This document shows positions 23,978 to 32,900 of a DNA stretch of 37,323 nt, piece by piece; position 1 is the stretch's first letter, and every line of letters starts with the position of its first letter. Source of the DNA: Caldicoprobacter algeriensis (GTDB lineage: Bacteria; Bacillota; Clostridia; Caldicoprobacterales; Caldicoprobacteraceae); the NCBI RefSeq assembly GCF_023838525.1, contig NZ_JAHUQD010000022.1:1-37323 (forward strand). Reading direction: 5' to 3'. The position numbers and the translations under genes were made by a program. Under the pieces are notes generated by a model, which was not told where the DNA came from, did no database searches, and saw only the letters and a list, made by a program, of their open reading frames with translations.

Positions 23978-25261
23978 ATGAAGATAACCATAACTCCTGC
24001 CAAAAGGCTTGCCGGAGAAATCCGCGTCCCGGGCGATAAATCCATCTCCCATCGAGCCATAATGCTGGGCTCAATCGCTAAAGGTGAAACACATATCACC
24101 CATTTCCTTATGAGCGACGACTGTTTGAGCACCATACTGGCATTCAAGCAGATGGGAGTGCCCATAGAGATAACCGGTCCAGAAACCGTTACAGTTAAAG
24201 GGCAGGGCTTGCGCGGCCTTAAAGCCCCAAACGCGACCATAGACGCCGGCAACTCCGGTACCACCGCCCGATTGCTTGCCGGCCTTCTCTCGGGGCAAAG
24301 CTTCAGCAGCACCATAACCGGGGATGAATCGCTGCGCAGGCGTCCCATGGACAGGGTGATCATCCCCTTACGCAAAATGGGCGCCGATATATCCGGCGTA
24401 CAGGACAGGTACCTTCCCCTGTCAATCAAGGGCGGCACCCTCAAGGGCATCCAATACCACATGCCGGTGGCCAGCGCCCAGGTTAAGTCCTGCTTGATAT
24501 TGGCCACGCTGTATGCCGATTCCCCCAGCCGCATATATGAGCCCGCACCCTCCAGGAATCATACAGAGCTTATGCTGCAGGCCTTTGGCGGCAGGCTGGA
24601 CATAAACGGCAACGAGATAACCGCCTACCCCGCCGACCAGCTGTACGGCCAGCAGGTCCACGTCCCGGGAGATATATCGTCGGCCGCTTTCTTTATAACG
24701 GCCGGGCTGCTAGTTCCAAATTCTACCATAATATTAAAGGGGGTCGGGCTAAACCCCACCCGCACCGGGATCCTGGAGGTCTACAAAGAAATGGGGGGCA
24801 GCATCGCCATCGAGAACGTCTCAACCTCGGGAGGAGAAAAGATGGGAGATATCATCGTGAATACCTCCCATTTGAAGGGCACCGTAATAGGCGGCCAGCT
24901 TATCCCCCGCCTCATCGATGAGATACCCGTCATAGCCCTGGCCGCCACCCAGGCTGAAGGCACCACCACCATAAAAGATGCACAGGAGCTCAAGGTCAAA
25001 GAATCAGACCGCATAGCCACCGTGGTGGATATCCTGTCCCGTCTGGGAGCCAGCATTGAAGCCACCGACGACGGCATGGTCATACACGGGCCAACACCCC
25101 TCAAGGGGAACGCGGTGGACAGCTTTGGCGACCACAGGCTGGCCATGATGGCAGCCATCGCAGGGCTTATCGCCCGGGGCGAAACTACCATAAACGGCTG
25201 GGAATGCGTGAATATATCATTCCCAGGGTTTTATGATATGCTGAAAAAGCTGCAGAATTAG
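23978..25261 (+). CDS. aroA: 3-phosphoshikimate 1-carboxyvinyltransferase (EPSP synthase)
   Basis: Sixth enzyme of the shikimate pathway, joining PEP to shikimate-3-phosphate in the cytoplasm. It has 427 residues, normal for the family. Signatures in order are PGDKSISHRAIMLGSIAKG (about 18-36), DAGNSGTTARLLAGLL, GDESLRRRPM, SAQVKSCLILA, EPAPSRNHTELML, KVKESDRIATV and GDHRLAMMAAIAG. The protein looks complete. The ATG has no recognisable Shine-Dalgarno site within 15 nt, unlike its operon neighbours, so translation may be weak or the spacer may have been rearranged. Its position as last gene of aroB-hisC-aroF-tyrA-aroA fits an operon for chorismate and tyrosine. Confidence 0.96.
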   Translation: MKITITPAKRLAGEIRVPGDKSISHRAIMLGSIAKGETHITHFLMSDDCLSTILAFKQMGVPIEITGPETVTVKGQGLRGLKAPNATIDAGNSGTTARLLAGLLSGQSFSSTITGDESLRRRPMDRVIIPLRKMGADISGVQDRYLPLSIKGGTLKGIQYHMPVASAQVKSCLILATLYADSPSRIYEPAPSRNHTELMLQAFGGRLDINGNEITAYPADQLYGQQVHVPGDISSAAFFITAGLLVPNSTIILKGVGLNPTRTGILEVYKEMGGSIAIENVSTSGGEKMGDIIVNTSHLKGTVIGGQLIPRLIDEIPVIALAATQAEGTTTIKDAQELKVKESDRIATVVDILSRLGASIEATDDGMVIHGPTPLKGNAVDSFGDHRLAMMAAIAGLIARGETTINGWECVNISFPGFYDMLKKLQN

Positions 25262-25343
25262 CGATACAAATATACGCAGGTACACGCGCGTCTTTAATGA
25301 ACGCATCCTTCACAATTTCACAAGCCTATGCTAATAAGCCTAT

Positions 25344-25374
25344 CAGCATAAGTTTACGCTGATAAGCTCACTAG
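25344..25374. repeat. Inverted repeat and short direct repeat between convergent genes
   Basis: TATCAGC and GCTGATA form a perfect 7-bp inverted repeat around a 10-nt centre, and AAGCCTAT occurs twice just upstream. It lies between the end of aroA and the end of the minus-strand TIM-barrel gene. There is no T run, so it is a poor terminator candidate. Confidence 0.45.
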
Positions 25375-25421
25375 GCAACCTCACGCACACAGGTATGCAG
25401 CTGAACTCATTGCTCGCCTTT

Positions 25422-26090
25422 TCAAGACAGCTCTGCCCTGTACTTGTCCATGAGAACCCTAAAAAGCTCGGCAGGTGTAGGAGGAGTATAGGTTATGGCG
25501 TTGGCACCCGCCTCGATGGTGGCCATTATGGTATCCTCATTTGGCCCACCTGTGGCTATGATGGGTACAGTGGGCAGCTGATCCCTTATCCTCTTTACTA
25601 TATCCACCGTCTTGCGGGCCCCGGAAACGTTGAGAATGGTGGCCCCCGCCTCCACGCGGGCTTTAAAATCGGTATTCTCCGATACCACCGTCACGACGAT
25701 GGGAATATCAATGGTCTCCCTCATAGCCCTTACGATCTCGTTGGGCGTTGGGGCGTTTACCACAACGCCAATAGCTCCCTTAAATTCTGCATCCAAAGCC
25801 AGATTTACCACCCTCTTCCCGGTGGTTGTCCCTCCGCCAACGCCGCAAAAGACGGGCACATCGGCCGCCATCATGATGGCCTGAGTGATGGCGGGCTGAG
25901 GCGTGAAGGGATACACCGCTATGATGGCGTCGGCGTTGATGTTCTTAATGACCGCGACATCGGTGGTAAATGCCAATGAACGAATTGTTTTGCCGAATAT
26001 CCTTATACCGCTTGCCTGTTGAATGCACTCCGGCACCTCAATCATGTGCCGCCTTAAAGTCCCTCTTATTTCAGGAACATACCTTTCCAT
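25422..26090 (-). CDS. Conserved TIM-barrel protein of unknown function
   Basis: A 222-residue protein that looks like a small beta/alpha barrel. Repeated strand-loop motifs include VAVIKNINADAIIAVYPFTPQP, VPVFCGVGGGTTTGKR, GAIGVVVNAPTP, IPIVVTVVSENTDF, GATILNVSGARKT and VPIIATGGPNEDTI. The glycine-rich phosphate-binding-type loops (GVGGGTTTG and ATGGPNED) resemble those of barrel enzymes that bind phosphorylated ligands. Relatives in Clostridia are often labelled only as hydrolase or barrel protein, and I cannot name a reaction. AGGAGAG precedes the ATG well. It is a single gene, convergent with aroA, so its place gives no functional clue. Confidence 0.75.
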   Translation of the reverse strand: MERYVPEIRGTLRRHMIEVPECIQQASGIRIFGKTIRSLAFTTDVAVIKNINADAIIAVYPFTPQPAITQAIMMAADVPVFCGVGGGTTTGKRVVNLALDAEFKGAIGVVVNAPTPNEIVRAMRETIDIPIVVTVVSENTDFKARVEAGATILNVSGARKTVDIVKRIRDQLPTVPIIATGGPNEDTIMATIEAGANAITYTPPTPAELFRVLMDKYRAELS

Positions 26091-26415
26091 AACATCTCTC
26101 CTTTTCGAAACTTATATCATATTTAAACCCTGTCAACACCAACAGTACTGCCCAGCTGGCCATAGAGCAAACATAATGATGCCCGCACTCGACTTCATCC
26201 CATGGATTTCTCCTATACCCATCATACCGCTTACAGAAAGCTTTAACAAGCGTTAACCCTTGATCGACAAGCCTTCATATATCAGATGTGCAGCTACTTG
26301 ATATTCTATTCCTGTCCATACCTTATCACTTGAACTTCGTTTTTTTGTGGCCTTGTCCAAAAATACAACATAAACATACCGCACCGGACTGGCCTTAGGG
26401 GGCAAGCATACCCCC
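26091..26415. other. Spacer between TIM-barrel gene and small membrane protein gene
   Basis: About 325 nt. It holds a GGGGG/CCCCC hairpin directly after the small gene's stop (about 26396-26416, no T run) and a minus-strand TTGACA near 26131 whose -10 spacing is poor. No further gene was seen; open stretches on either strand lack ribosome binding sites. Confidence 0.5.
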
Positions 26416-26562
26416 CTATATGGCATTCAATATGGTAGCCACACCCTGGTGCATTTCCTTTCCGCTGCCGGCTATCCTCAGCAAAACTATCAATGCAATT
26501 ACCACAGCCAGCAGTACAATTCCCCAAATGATAATGTCTTTTTTAAAGAAAAAGACCCGCAC
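26416..26562 (-). CDS. Small single-pass membrane protein, unknown function
   Basis: A 48-codon gene with a GTG start. The leader GGGGTGGAGGAT gives a strong ribosome binding site. The product is VRVFFFKKDIIIW, then a membrane helix GIVLLAVVIALIVLLRIA, then a short polar tail (GSGKEMHQGVATILNAI). The positive residues before the helix and the short tail suggest a bitopic inner-membrane peptide. A GC-rich hairpin follows the stop at once. I do not recognise a family. The strong start signal and clean helix make it more likely real than chance. Its neighbours are a TIM-barrel gene downstream and the divergent Spo0E-like gene. Confidence 0.55.
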   Translation of the reverse strand: MRVFFFKKDIIIWGIVLLAVVIALIVLLRIAGSGKEMHQGVATILNAI

Positions 26563-26710
26563 ATCCTCCACCCCCTAATCTAAAGGTATGCGGGGGAGGC
26601 TAATTTTAGAATATACATTAATGTTACCACCGCAAATTTGTACAGCATGATAGAGTAACTTTATTTACAGCCAATTCAAAGCACAGACTTTTTTGCAGCT
26701 GGCCACACAA

Positions 26711-26738
26711 TTCAATGTAATATTTTTGCAACATTGAA
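26711..26738. repeat. Perfect inverted repeat upstream of the Spo0E-like gene
   Basis: TTCAATGT (26711-26718) and ACATTGAA (26731-26738) are exact reverse complements around a 12-nt AT-rich centre, about 60 nt before the Spo0E-like start. The geometry fits a dimeric regulator's operator or a small RNA hairpin. Confidence 0.6.
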
Positions 26739-26798
26739 CTAAAACTATTCCTAACAGTATGCGGCGGCATTATTGACAAGGAGGAGTAGTTAAACTTC

Positions 26799-26969
26799 AT
26801 GGAACAGTCGAAGCTAAAGGAGCTATTGCTGAGAATCGAAGCATTGCGTAAGTGTATGAATGAGCTCATATCACAAAACGAGCTTCAGGATCCTAAAATC
26901 CTTGAAATAAGCAGACAGCTTGACGAGCTGTTGTTAGAGTATTATGAAATTATCAAAAACAAGCAATAA
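26799..26969 (+). CDS. Spo0E-like aspartyl-phosphate phosphatase
   Basis: A 56-residue protein of the Spo0E family, whose members remove the phosphate from Spo0A and so hold back sporulation. The chain MEQSKLKELLLRIEALRKCM, then NELISQNELQDPKILE, forms the first helix and turn. ISRQLDELLLEYYE matches the family signature SQELDxLIxxY, with the Asp of LDEL being the catalytic residue. GGAGGAG lies about 12 nt before the ATG, slightly far. The stop is at 26967-26969. It is a single gene with an inverted repeat upstream that may be its control site. Its presence argues for a spore-forming host. Confidence 0.85.
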   Translation: MEQSKLKELLLRIEALRKCMNELISQNELQDPKILEISRQLDELLLEYYEIIKNKQ

Positions 26970-27026
26970 ACTTTTTTCCTGCCAGATTCACCGCTTCAAA
27001 GATTGCCGGTTTCAACACAAATCTCC

Positions 27027-27635
27027 TTATGGCTGCTTATCTATCATTGGCACGAACCGCACATGGCATATCGGCTCTTTGCTTAACCTGCCGTCGAACT
27101 TCGTGATGCGGTAAAGCATTTGCACGCTGTGCTCAGGGCCAACCGGTATCACCATCCGCCCTCCCTCGGCCAGCTGGTCTATGAGAGCCTTTGGTACGCG
27201 CTCGGGAGCACAGGTGACCATTATGGCATCGTAGGGAGCATGCTCTTCCCACCCATCAAAGCCATTCCCTATTTTATAGTGAATATTTGTGTATCCCAGG
27301 GATTTCAAAATTTCCTTTGCCCGCTCCTGCAGAGGCTTTATCACCTCAACGGTGTATACCTCTTTGGCCAGGCGTGCCAGAAACGCGGTCTGGTATCCCG
27401 AACCGGTACCGATCTCAAGCACCTTTTCATGGCCTTCAAGCATCAAAAGCTGCGTCATATACGCAACCAGGGAAGGCTGAGAGATGGTCTGGCCAAACCC
27501 TATGGGCAGTGGAGCATCCAAAAACTCGTCATCCTGATAGGCCTCTCCAAGGAACCGCCTTCTTGGGATCGAGTTTAGCGCATCCCACACCCTGTCATCG
27601 GTTATCTCGGACATGTATTCCCTCCTCCACGCCAT
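27027..27635 (-). CDS. pcm: Protein-L-isoaspartate O-methyltransferase
   Basis: Repairs age-damaged proteins by methylating L-isoaspartyl residues with S-adenosylmethionine in the cytoplasm. It has 202 residues. The substrate loop PIGFGQTISQPSLVAYM is characteristic. The SAM-binding motif I is VLEIGTGSGYQTAFLARLA, followed by VYTVEVIKPL. Later segments are PYDAIMVTCAPERVPKALIDQLAEGGRMVIPVG. AAGGAGG precedes the ATG at 27635 by 7 nt. A second ATG seven codons on (MSEITDDRV) also has a good GGAGGAGGG site, so either may be used. It stands alone, converging on the Spo0E-like gene. Confidence 0.94.
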   Translation of the reverse strand: MAWRREYMSEITDDRVWDALNSIPRRRFLGEAYQDDEFLDAPLPIGFGQTISQPSLVAYMTQLLMLEGHEKVLEIGTGSGYQTAFLARLAKEVYTVEVIKPLQERAKEILKSLGYTNIHYKIGNGFDGWEEHAPYDAIMVTCAPERVPKALIDQLAEGGRMVIPVGPEHSVQMLYRITKFDGRLSKEPICHVRFVPMIDKQP

Positions 27636-27958
27636 GCTGTTACCTCCTTATCTTTATCATCGCCCCTTTCTTGCTATTTTATCACAAAATCTTGCTTACC
27701 AGCATCCCCTGCAATATTCTAGTTTATCAGCAGTCCCTCCAATATCTTCTTAGCATTGACTCGCGCCGTTCAAACCTACAATTTAAAGTTGAAGCTCAAA
27801 GTTGAGTATTTGCTAAAATTTCCCTAAAATATGCAAGAGCTTCTTCCCTATAAACCTTTTACGGAATGAAGATGAATCGGTAAAAATATGATAAAATATT
27901 TCCTGGGGAATTGGATTACAAAATCAATGCTGCAATTAATATCAGGGAGTTTAAACCG
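27636..27958. other. Spacer with imperfect tandem repeat
   Basis: 323 nt between the divergent pcm and HNH genes. At 27696-27750 a unit of about 27 nt (TTACCAGCATCCCCTGCAAT and its variant TTATCAGCAGTCCCTCCAAT) is present twice with small changes. AT-rich DNA follows toward the HNH gene. No consensus promoter was seen on either strand. Confidence 0.5.
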
Positions 27959-28397
27959 ATGAAGCCAAAAAAATCCATAAAATCATACATATACGAAAGG
28001 GATGGGCGCAGGTGCCGCTTTTGTGCCAAACACCTTCAGTTTCATCAGGCCAGCCTGGATCATTACCTGCCCAGGAGCAAAGGCGGCACCAACGACATAT
28101 TCAATCTAATACTAAGCTGCAAGAAATGCAACAAGCTTAAAAAAAGCTCCATCCCCCCCCGATTTTGAACAGGTCATGATAGAACTCTTTAAAACCGGCG
28201 TGAGGGATGGAGTGATCAGGGCATCGCTTCCTCAATTTTCGACTGATGAGATAAAAAGCCTGGTAGAAAGCATGGACAGGCTAGAAGCGATAAACAGGTA
28301 CGTTGTGTTTCAGAGTAAAACACATCGCCTGTACGTCAAAGATAACCGCATCATAAAGGTTGTACATATCGGTACCCAGACCAGCGCTTTTCCTTAA
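27959..28397 (+). pseudogene. HNH endonuclease gene broken by a frameshift at a C8 run
   Basis: The first part (69 codons to a TGA at 28166) encodes a compact HNH nuclease domain: RDGRRCRFCAKHLQFHQASL, then DHYLPRSKGGTNDIFNLI and LSCKKCNKLK, with two CxxC zinc pairs and the catalytic His. A run of eight Cs lies at 28153-28160. With seven Cs the frame continues without a stop (SIPPDFEQVM) into the open frame 28176-28397, giving about 145 residues. The second part has no ribosome binding site of its own. The ATG at 27959 has GGGAG 9 nt before it; a TTG at 27911 is an alternative. It may be a real frameshift, slippage-based expression or a sequencing error in the run. The stop overlaps the convergent DUF362 gene. 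Confidence 0.8.
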
Positions 28398-29476
28398 AAT
28401 ACCTCTTCAATATAGTATTCCTGGGTACCCAATCCCCTCTTTTCTAACTCCCTCAGCTGAACAAAGGGGTCTTTCCTGTGTATACGCTCAAACAGATGGC
28501 CATGGGTTCCCAGTTCCATACCCTGAGGAAGTCCGGATGGAATGAGATCCTCTACCTTGATGGCATCCAGCGAAGCCTTTTCAATGGCAACGATATCCTG
28601 AGAGGCAAATACGCCTATATCAGGCACCAGTGAAGGAGTGGTGAGCCCCCAGCAATCGCACAGTATGGTTATATTTGTGAGGAAATTGATGTAAAACACG
28701 TGTCCTGGTTCAAACGTCTTCAGCACCTCATCGGTACAAAGGGCCATTCCCTTCTGGAAATCCTCATACCTGTTGGCGTCCATCTTGATGGCACCAGTGG
28801 GACATACCTTCACACAGTGCTGGCAAAACGTGCAGTTGTGGAAAAACACCCTATACTTTCCGTTCTCGTCAAAACTGTTGGCATCGTGGTTGCAATTTCT
28901 AATGCAGGCTTCACAGTGTATGCACAGGTCTTCTTCCCAGGTGATCCCGCCTTCAAGGCCGTGGATCTGTTGCCTTGTTCGATCAGTCACACAGCCCATG
29001 GCGATGTTTTTGCAGGCCCCTCCATATCCACAAGCTCCATGGCCTTTAACGTGGGAAAGGTTGATCATAACTTCGGCGTCGTGTATGTAACCCCCGATAT
29101 CTACATTTTTAAAGGTCTTGAAGTCTACTTGTTTCTCATAATAATACTTTCCCAGCAATCCACATACAGGCACAATAGGCACTCCCAGATACTCTTCGGT
29201 ATAACCCCTGCTCCTTGCCCCGGAAACCACCTGATCAGTTATGTACACCTTTGCCCCATACTCCAGCAACTTATCCACCAGGATTTTGACAAACACGGGA
29301 TGAATGGTGGAATAGCCGATGTTTCGTCCAAGGTGCATTTTTATGGCCGTCCATTTCCCCTTTACAACATCCTGCATGCCCATCCGGTCAATAAGCCTGC
29401 CAAACTTGGCTGGAAGCGTTACATCGGCATCAAACTTATCATACTTCACAGATGCAAATAGCACTTTTGCCCCCAT
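28394..29476 (-). CDS. DUF362 protein with two 4Fe-4S clusters
   Basis: A 360-residue protein of the DUF362 family fused to a ferredoxin-type domain. The DUF362 part includes KMHLGRNIGYSTIHPVFVK, LSHVKGHGACGYGGACKN and IAMGCVTDRTRQQIHG. The iron-sulfur part at about 185-235 has two typical motifs, CIHCEACIRNCNHDA and CTFCQHCVKVCPTGAIK. The C-terminal segment DCWGLTTPSLVPDIGVFASQDIVAIEKASLDAI is also typical. Members are found mainly in anaerobes, and the exact redox role is not established. It has a strong GAGGAGGGAG site. Its stop codon overlaps that of the convergent HNH gene within TTAA. It is a single gene with a promoter candidate at 29664-29669. Confidence 0.88.
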   Translation of the reverse strand: MGAKVLFASVKYDKFDADVTLPAKFGRLIDRMGMQDVVKGKWTAIKMHLGRNIGYSTIHPVFVKILVDKLLEYGAKVYITDQVVSGARSRGYTEEYLGVPIVPVCGLLGKYYYEKQVDFKTFKNVDIGGYIHDAEVMINLSHVKGHGACGYGGACKNIAMGCVTDRTRQQIHGLEGGITWEEDLCIHCEACIRNCNHDANSFDENGKYRVFFHNCTFCQHCVKVCPTGAIKMDANRYEDFQKGMALCTDEVLKTFEPGHVFYINFLTNITILCDCWGLTTPSLVPDIGVFASQDIVAIEKASLDAIKVEDLIPSGLPQGMELGTHGHLFERIHRKDPFVQLRELEKRGLGTQEYYIEEVF

Positions 29477-29911
29477 AGATTCTCCCTCCTCTACATGTTT
29501 TGATATGTCCTTATTTTTTAACTGAGCTATGAAAAACTTACACCTGACAAATCGCCAGGATCACTATCAACAAATTAGTACCGTATCGCCGCTAACAATT
29601 ACTGGTTAGCGTTGAATCATTCCCCAAACTTTCGAAACAAAGCTGAAAAAACATTACAACCACATTATATCGTTGCCAACTGCCTATATTAAAGCACCTA
29701 TTTACAAATATCCAGTTTTATTCTACCACAACAGCAAAGCATTAGCAATACACCCAAAATAGCCTTTTCAATGCCAATGTTGCGCACAACAAGCAACTAC
29801 AGCATAAAAAACAGGGCAACGGGAACAATTTATCCGTTGCCCTCTTTTGGCGGCTACAATCGCTACAGGCACATATCCGAGCCTTCCCAATATCAAATAT
29901 TATTCAATCCA
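29477..29911 (-). other. DUF362 upstream region and nrdJ 3' region
   Basis: 435 nt. The left part contains a perfect 7-bp inverted repeat CGCTAAC/GTTAGCG (29590-29596 and 29605-29611) that could be an operator. A minus-strand TATAAT lies at 29669-29664 with a weak TTAATA at 17 nt, a plausible DUF362 promoter. The right part holds the nrdJ terminator. No gene was seen. Confidence 0.5.
29805..29843 (-). terminator. Rho-independent terminator of nrdJ
   Basis: AGGGCAACGG and CCGTTGCCCT form a perfect 10-bp stem with an 11-nt loop, followed on the minus strand by G and six Ts. It lies about 70 nt past the nrdJ stop codon. Confidence 0.92.
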
Positions 29912-32900
29912 TCAGCCGCATTTTGAATATCCGCAGGAACGGCACACGACGCATCCGCCATCGTGCTCCATGGTTGCCCCGCACTCAGGGCAGCTCTGAC
30001 CTTTTGTCTGAGGCGGATTGTCATCCACCAAAGAGTCGGTCCCTCCCAGCTGAATCCCGCCATTTTCCCTGTAAGGGTTGTTGCAGACGTCCTTTAGCGA
30101 GCAAAGCGAGCAGTTGGCAAGGCAGCTGTGTCTGTCAACCATATCGGGGCTGCCTATGTCCACGTCCTCGGCTTCAAGATGGTTGTTGAGCCTAAGCTTC
30201 ACCACCTTCTCCAGCACCCTGCCTATGGCATCGGGACAAGACAGAACTTTAAGACCTTTCTGCCGCAGGGTGGAATGGCACCTGATGCCCTTGAGCTGCT
30301 CTATGATGGTGTTGACATCCATGCCAGAGCGCAGCGCTATGGAGATCAGGCGGCTGGTGGCCTCGGACTGCGAAGGACAACCGCCGGCCCTTCCTAAGTT
30401 GGTGAACACCTCGCATATGCCCTGTTCATCGTAATTGACGGTGATGTACAGGTTACCGCAGCCAATCTTCACCTTTTCTGTAAAGCCCATGGTAACGTCG
30501 GGCCTTGGCCTGGGCGTTATCTTAGGCTGCTTGCTTTCGGCCTGCTCCTTCATGCGGCTGTATATCTTTTCGGTAAGAGACCCGGTTTTATCGTCTTTCC
30601 CACCCACCTTTTCCTTGCCATCTATTGCTTTTGGTTTGCCTTCCGACGGTTTATCCTTTGCTAACGACTTATTCTTCGCCTTTGACTCCTCTTTGGGCTT
30701 CACGCTCAAAACCTGGCTTTCCCGGCTGCCGTCCCTGTAAATGGTCACGCCCTTGCATCCCAGCTCATAAGCCAGCCAGTACACCTTTCTTACGTCCTCT
30801 ACGGTGGCGCTGTTGGGGAAGTTGACCGTCTTGGACACGGCGTTGTCGGTGTACTCCTGGAAGGCTGCCTGCATGCGCACGTGATACTCGGGCGAGACGT
30901 CGTGTGCGGTCACAAACACCCGCCTTACATCCTCGGGTATCTCCTCCATACCCTGTATGCTGCCGCGGGCGGCTATCTTCCTCATCAGCTCGTCGGAATA
31001 AAATCCCCGCTTTATGGCCACCTCTTTAAAATAGGGATGCACTTCCACCAGCTCATCGTTATCCATCACGTTGCGCACAAAGGATATGGCAAACAGCGGC
31101 TCTATTCCGCTGGTGGTACCGCATATGATGCTTATGGTACCGGTTGGAGCTATGGTGGTAGTGGTGGCGTTTCTGAGCTTTCTGCCCTTGTGCCTTAAAG
31201 TGCTCTTCTCAAAGAACGGGAACGGCCCCCTGACCTCGGCCAGATGCGCCGACATCCCCTTGGAGCGCTCCTGTATGAACTTCATGACCTGGCGGGCAAG
31301 CTCTACCGCCTCGTCGGAGTTATAAGGGATGCCAAGCCTGAATAGCATGTCGGCAAACCCCATAACCCCAAGGCCGATCTTGCGGCTCCCCTTGGTCATC
31401 TCCTCAATCTGCGGGAGCGGATACTTGTTTACGTCTATCACGTTGTCCAGAAAGTGCACCGCTAAGTCCACAACCCTGCCCAGCTTGTCGTAGTCTATGA
31501 CGTATTTCCCGTCAACCTCCTCAACCATTTTGGAGAGGTTTATGGAGCCAAGATTACAGCTCTCATAGGGAAGGAGTGGCTGCTCGCCGCAATTGTGCAC
31601 ATATATTCCGTTGGCGTCAAAAGCATTAACCCCTGGGATTTGGACGTCAAACACATCTTTTTCACCCGCCGGAATAACCTCAATAACCGTTGCAACAAAC
31701 CTTTCCCTGTTGAGGGCTCTCTTGTATTCCTCAAGGCGCTGTCTTAGAAGCTCTTGCTTCTTTACATTGCTGAATCCTACCTTTTCGAAGAAAACTTGCA
31801 TGTTATCCGAGGTGATGACCAGCTCATGATCAGCCTTGATGCTGTATTCTTTCATTCCTCCTTTGCCATCCGGCATCTCTTTAATGCCCTCGGACTTGCG
31901 TTCCAAATATATGGTCGAAGCTATCCCCAAGCGAAGCAGCATCCGCTGCACAATCCTCAAGCCTTCGGCGTCACTGTGCCACAGCCTAATGGACACTCCT
32001 TTTTCCTGATGACCTGCCACAGTCCCATCGGCATCAAAAAGCCCTCTTAAAAACCCGCGGTGAAATTCATAGCTTGTCCTTTCTAAATTTTCAGTAATCT
32101 TGTTATTACCGGGCACAATTCCATAGGCGGCAGCCAAATCTCTAAGGGCCGCCATCTCAAGCCTGTGTTCCTTTCTTTCGCTAATCACGCGCTTGAACCC
32201 TTTAAAGTCCTCCCTGTGCGGCAGGGTAAAAGCGGCTTTTTGTGCTGCATCCATGACGGATTGGGCTTCCTGGTCATCTCCCCATACGGAGATAACGCCG
32301 CCTTCATCCTTCAACGTACCGTCCCCTATGAGAAGGCCCAGCAGGTATCCTTCCTCAAAAGTCCCTTTACCTTCCCACACAAGCCCGCGGTTGTTGGATA
32401 AGATTATCTGATCCCCCGGCTTCAATTCTCCAGCCGGTTTCCAGTCCTCCTCTATCCTGTCGCGAGTCACTAAAGAAGCAACCCTTATCTTGTGATCCGG
32501 CGTGACTTCTATGCTGTAACCTCTATCGGTGTGTATCTTTATAACCTGCTTTCTGCCAGTCTTAAAAAATCCCTGCTCAGTTGAGGGATAAAAACTTCCA
32601 TTTAGTGCAAGGGATACCTGCCTGCCCAGTATATCGGCTACCTGTGCAGGGCCTTCTTCCGTAAGCACCCAGGTATCACCCGTTACGCACGGATTGGTGC
32701 TCTCGATCTCGCCCAGCTCAATGAGCACGTTGTCCCTGTTTAAACGGTCCAGGAATATTATACCGGGCTCCCCGTTATGCCAGGCGTTTTCGACGATCTT
32801 ATCGAATACCTCCCTGGCATTGAGCTTGCCAGCCGGTTTGCCCGTCCTGGGGTCTATAAGGTCGTAATCCTCTCCACATTCCACGGCCTGCATAAAGGCC

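Noticed and set aside
28700-29461. Plus-strand open frame of 253 codons opposite the DUF362 gene
   Set aside because: It is a mirror frame of a clear iron-sulfur protein gene, with no start signal and no recognisable domain.
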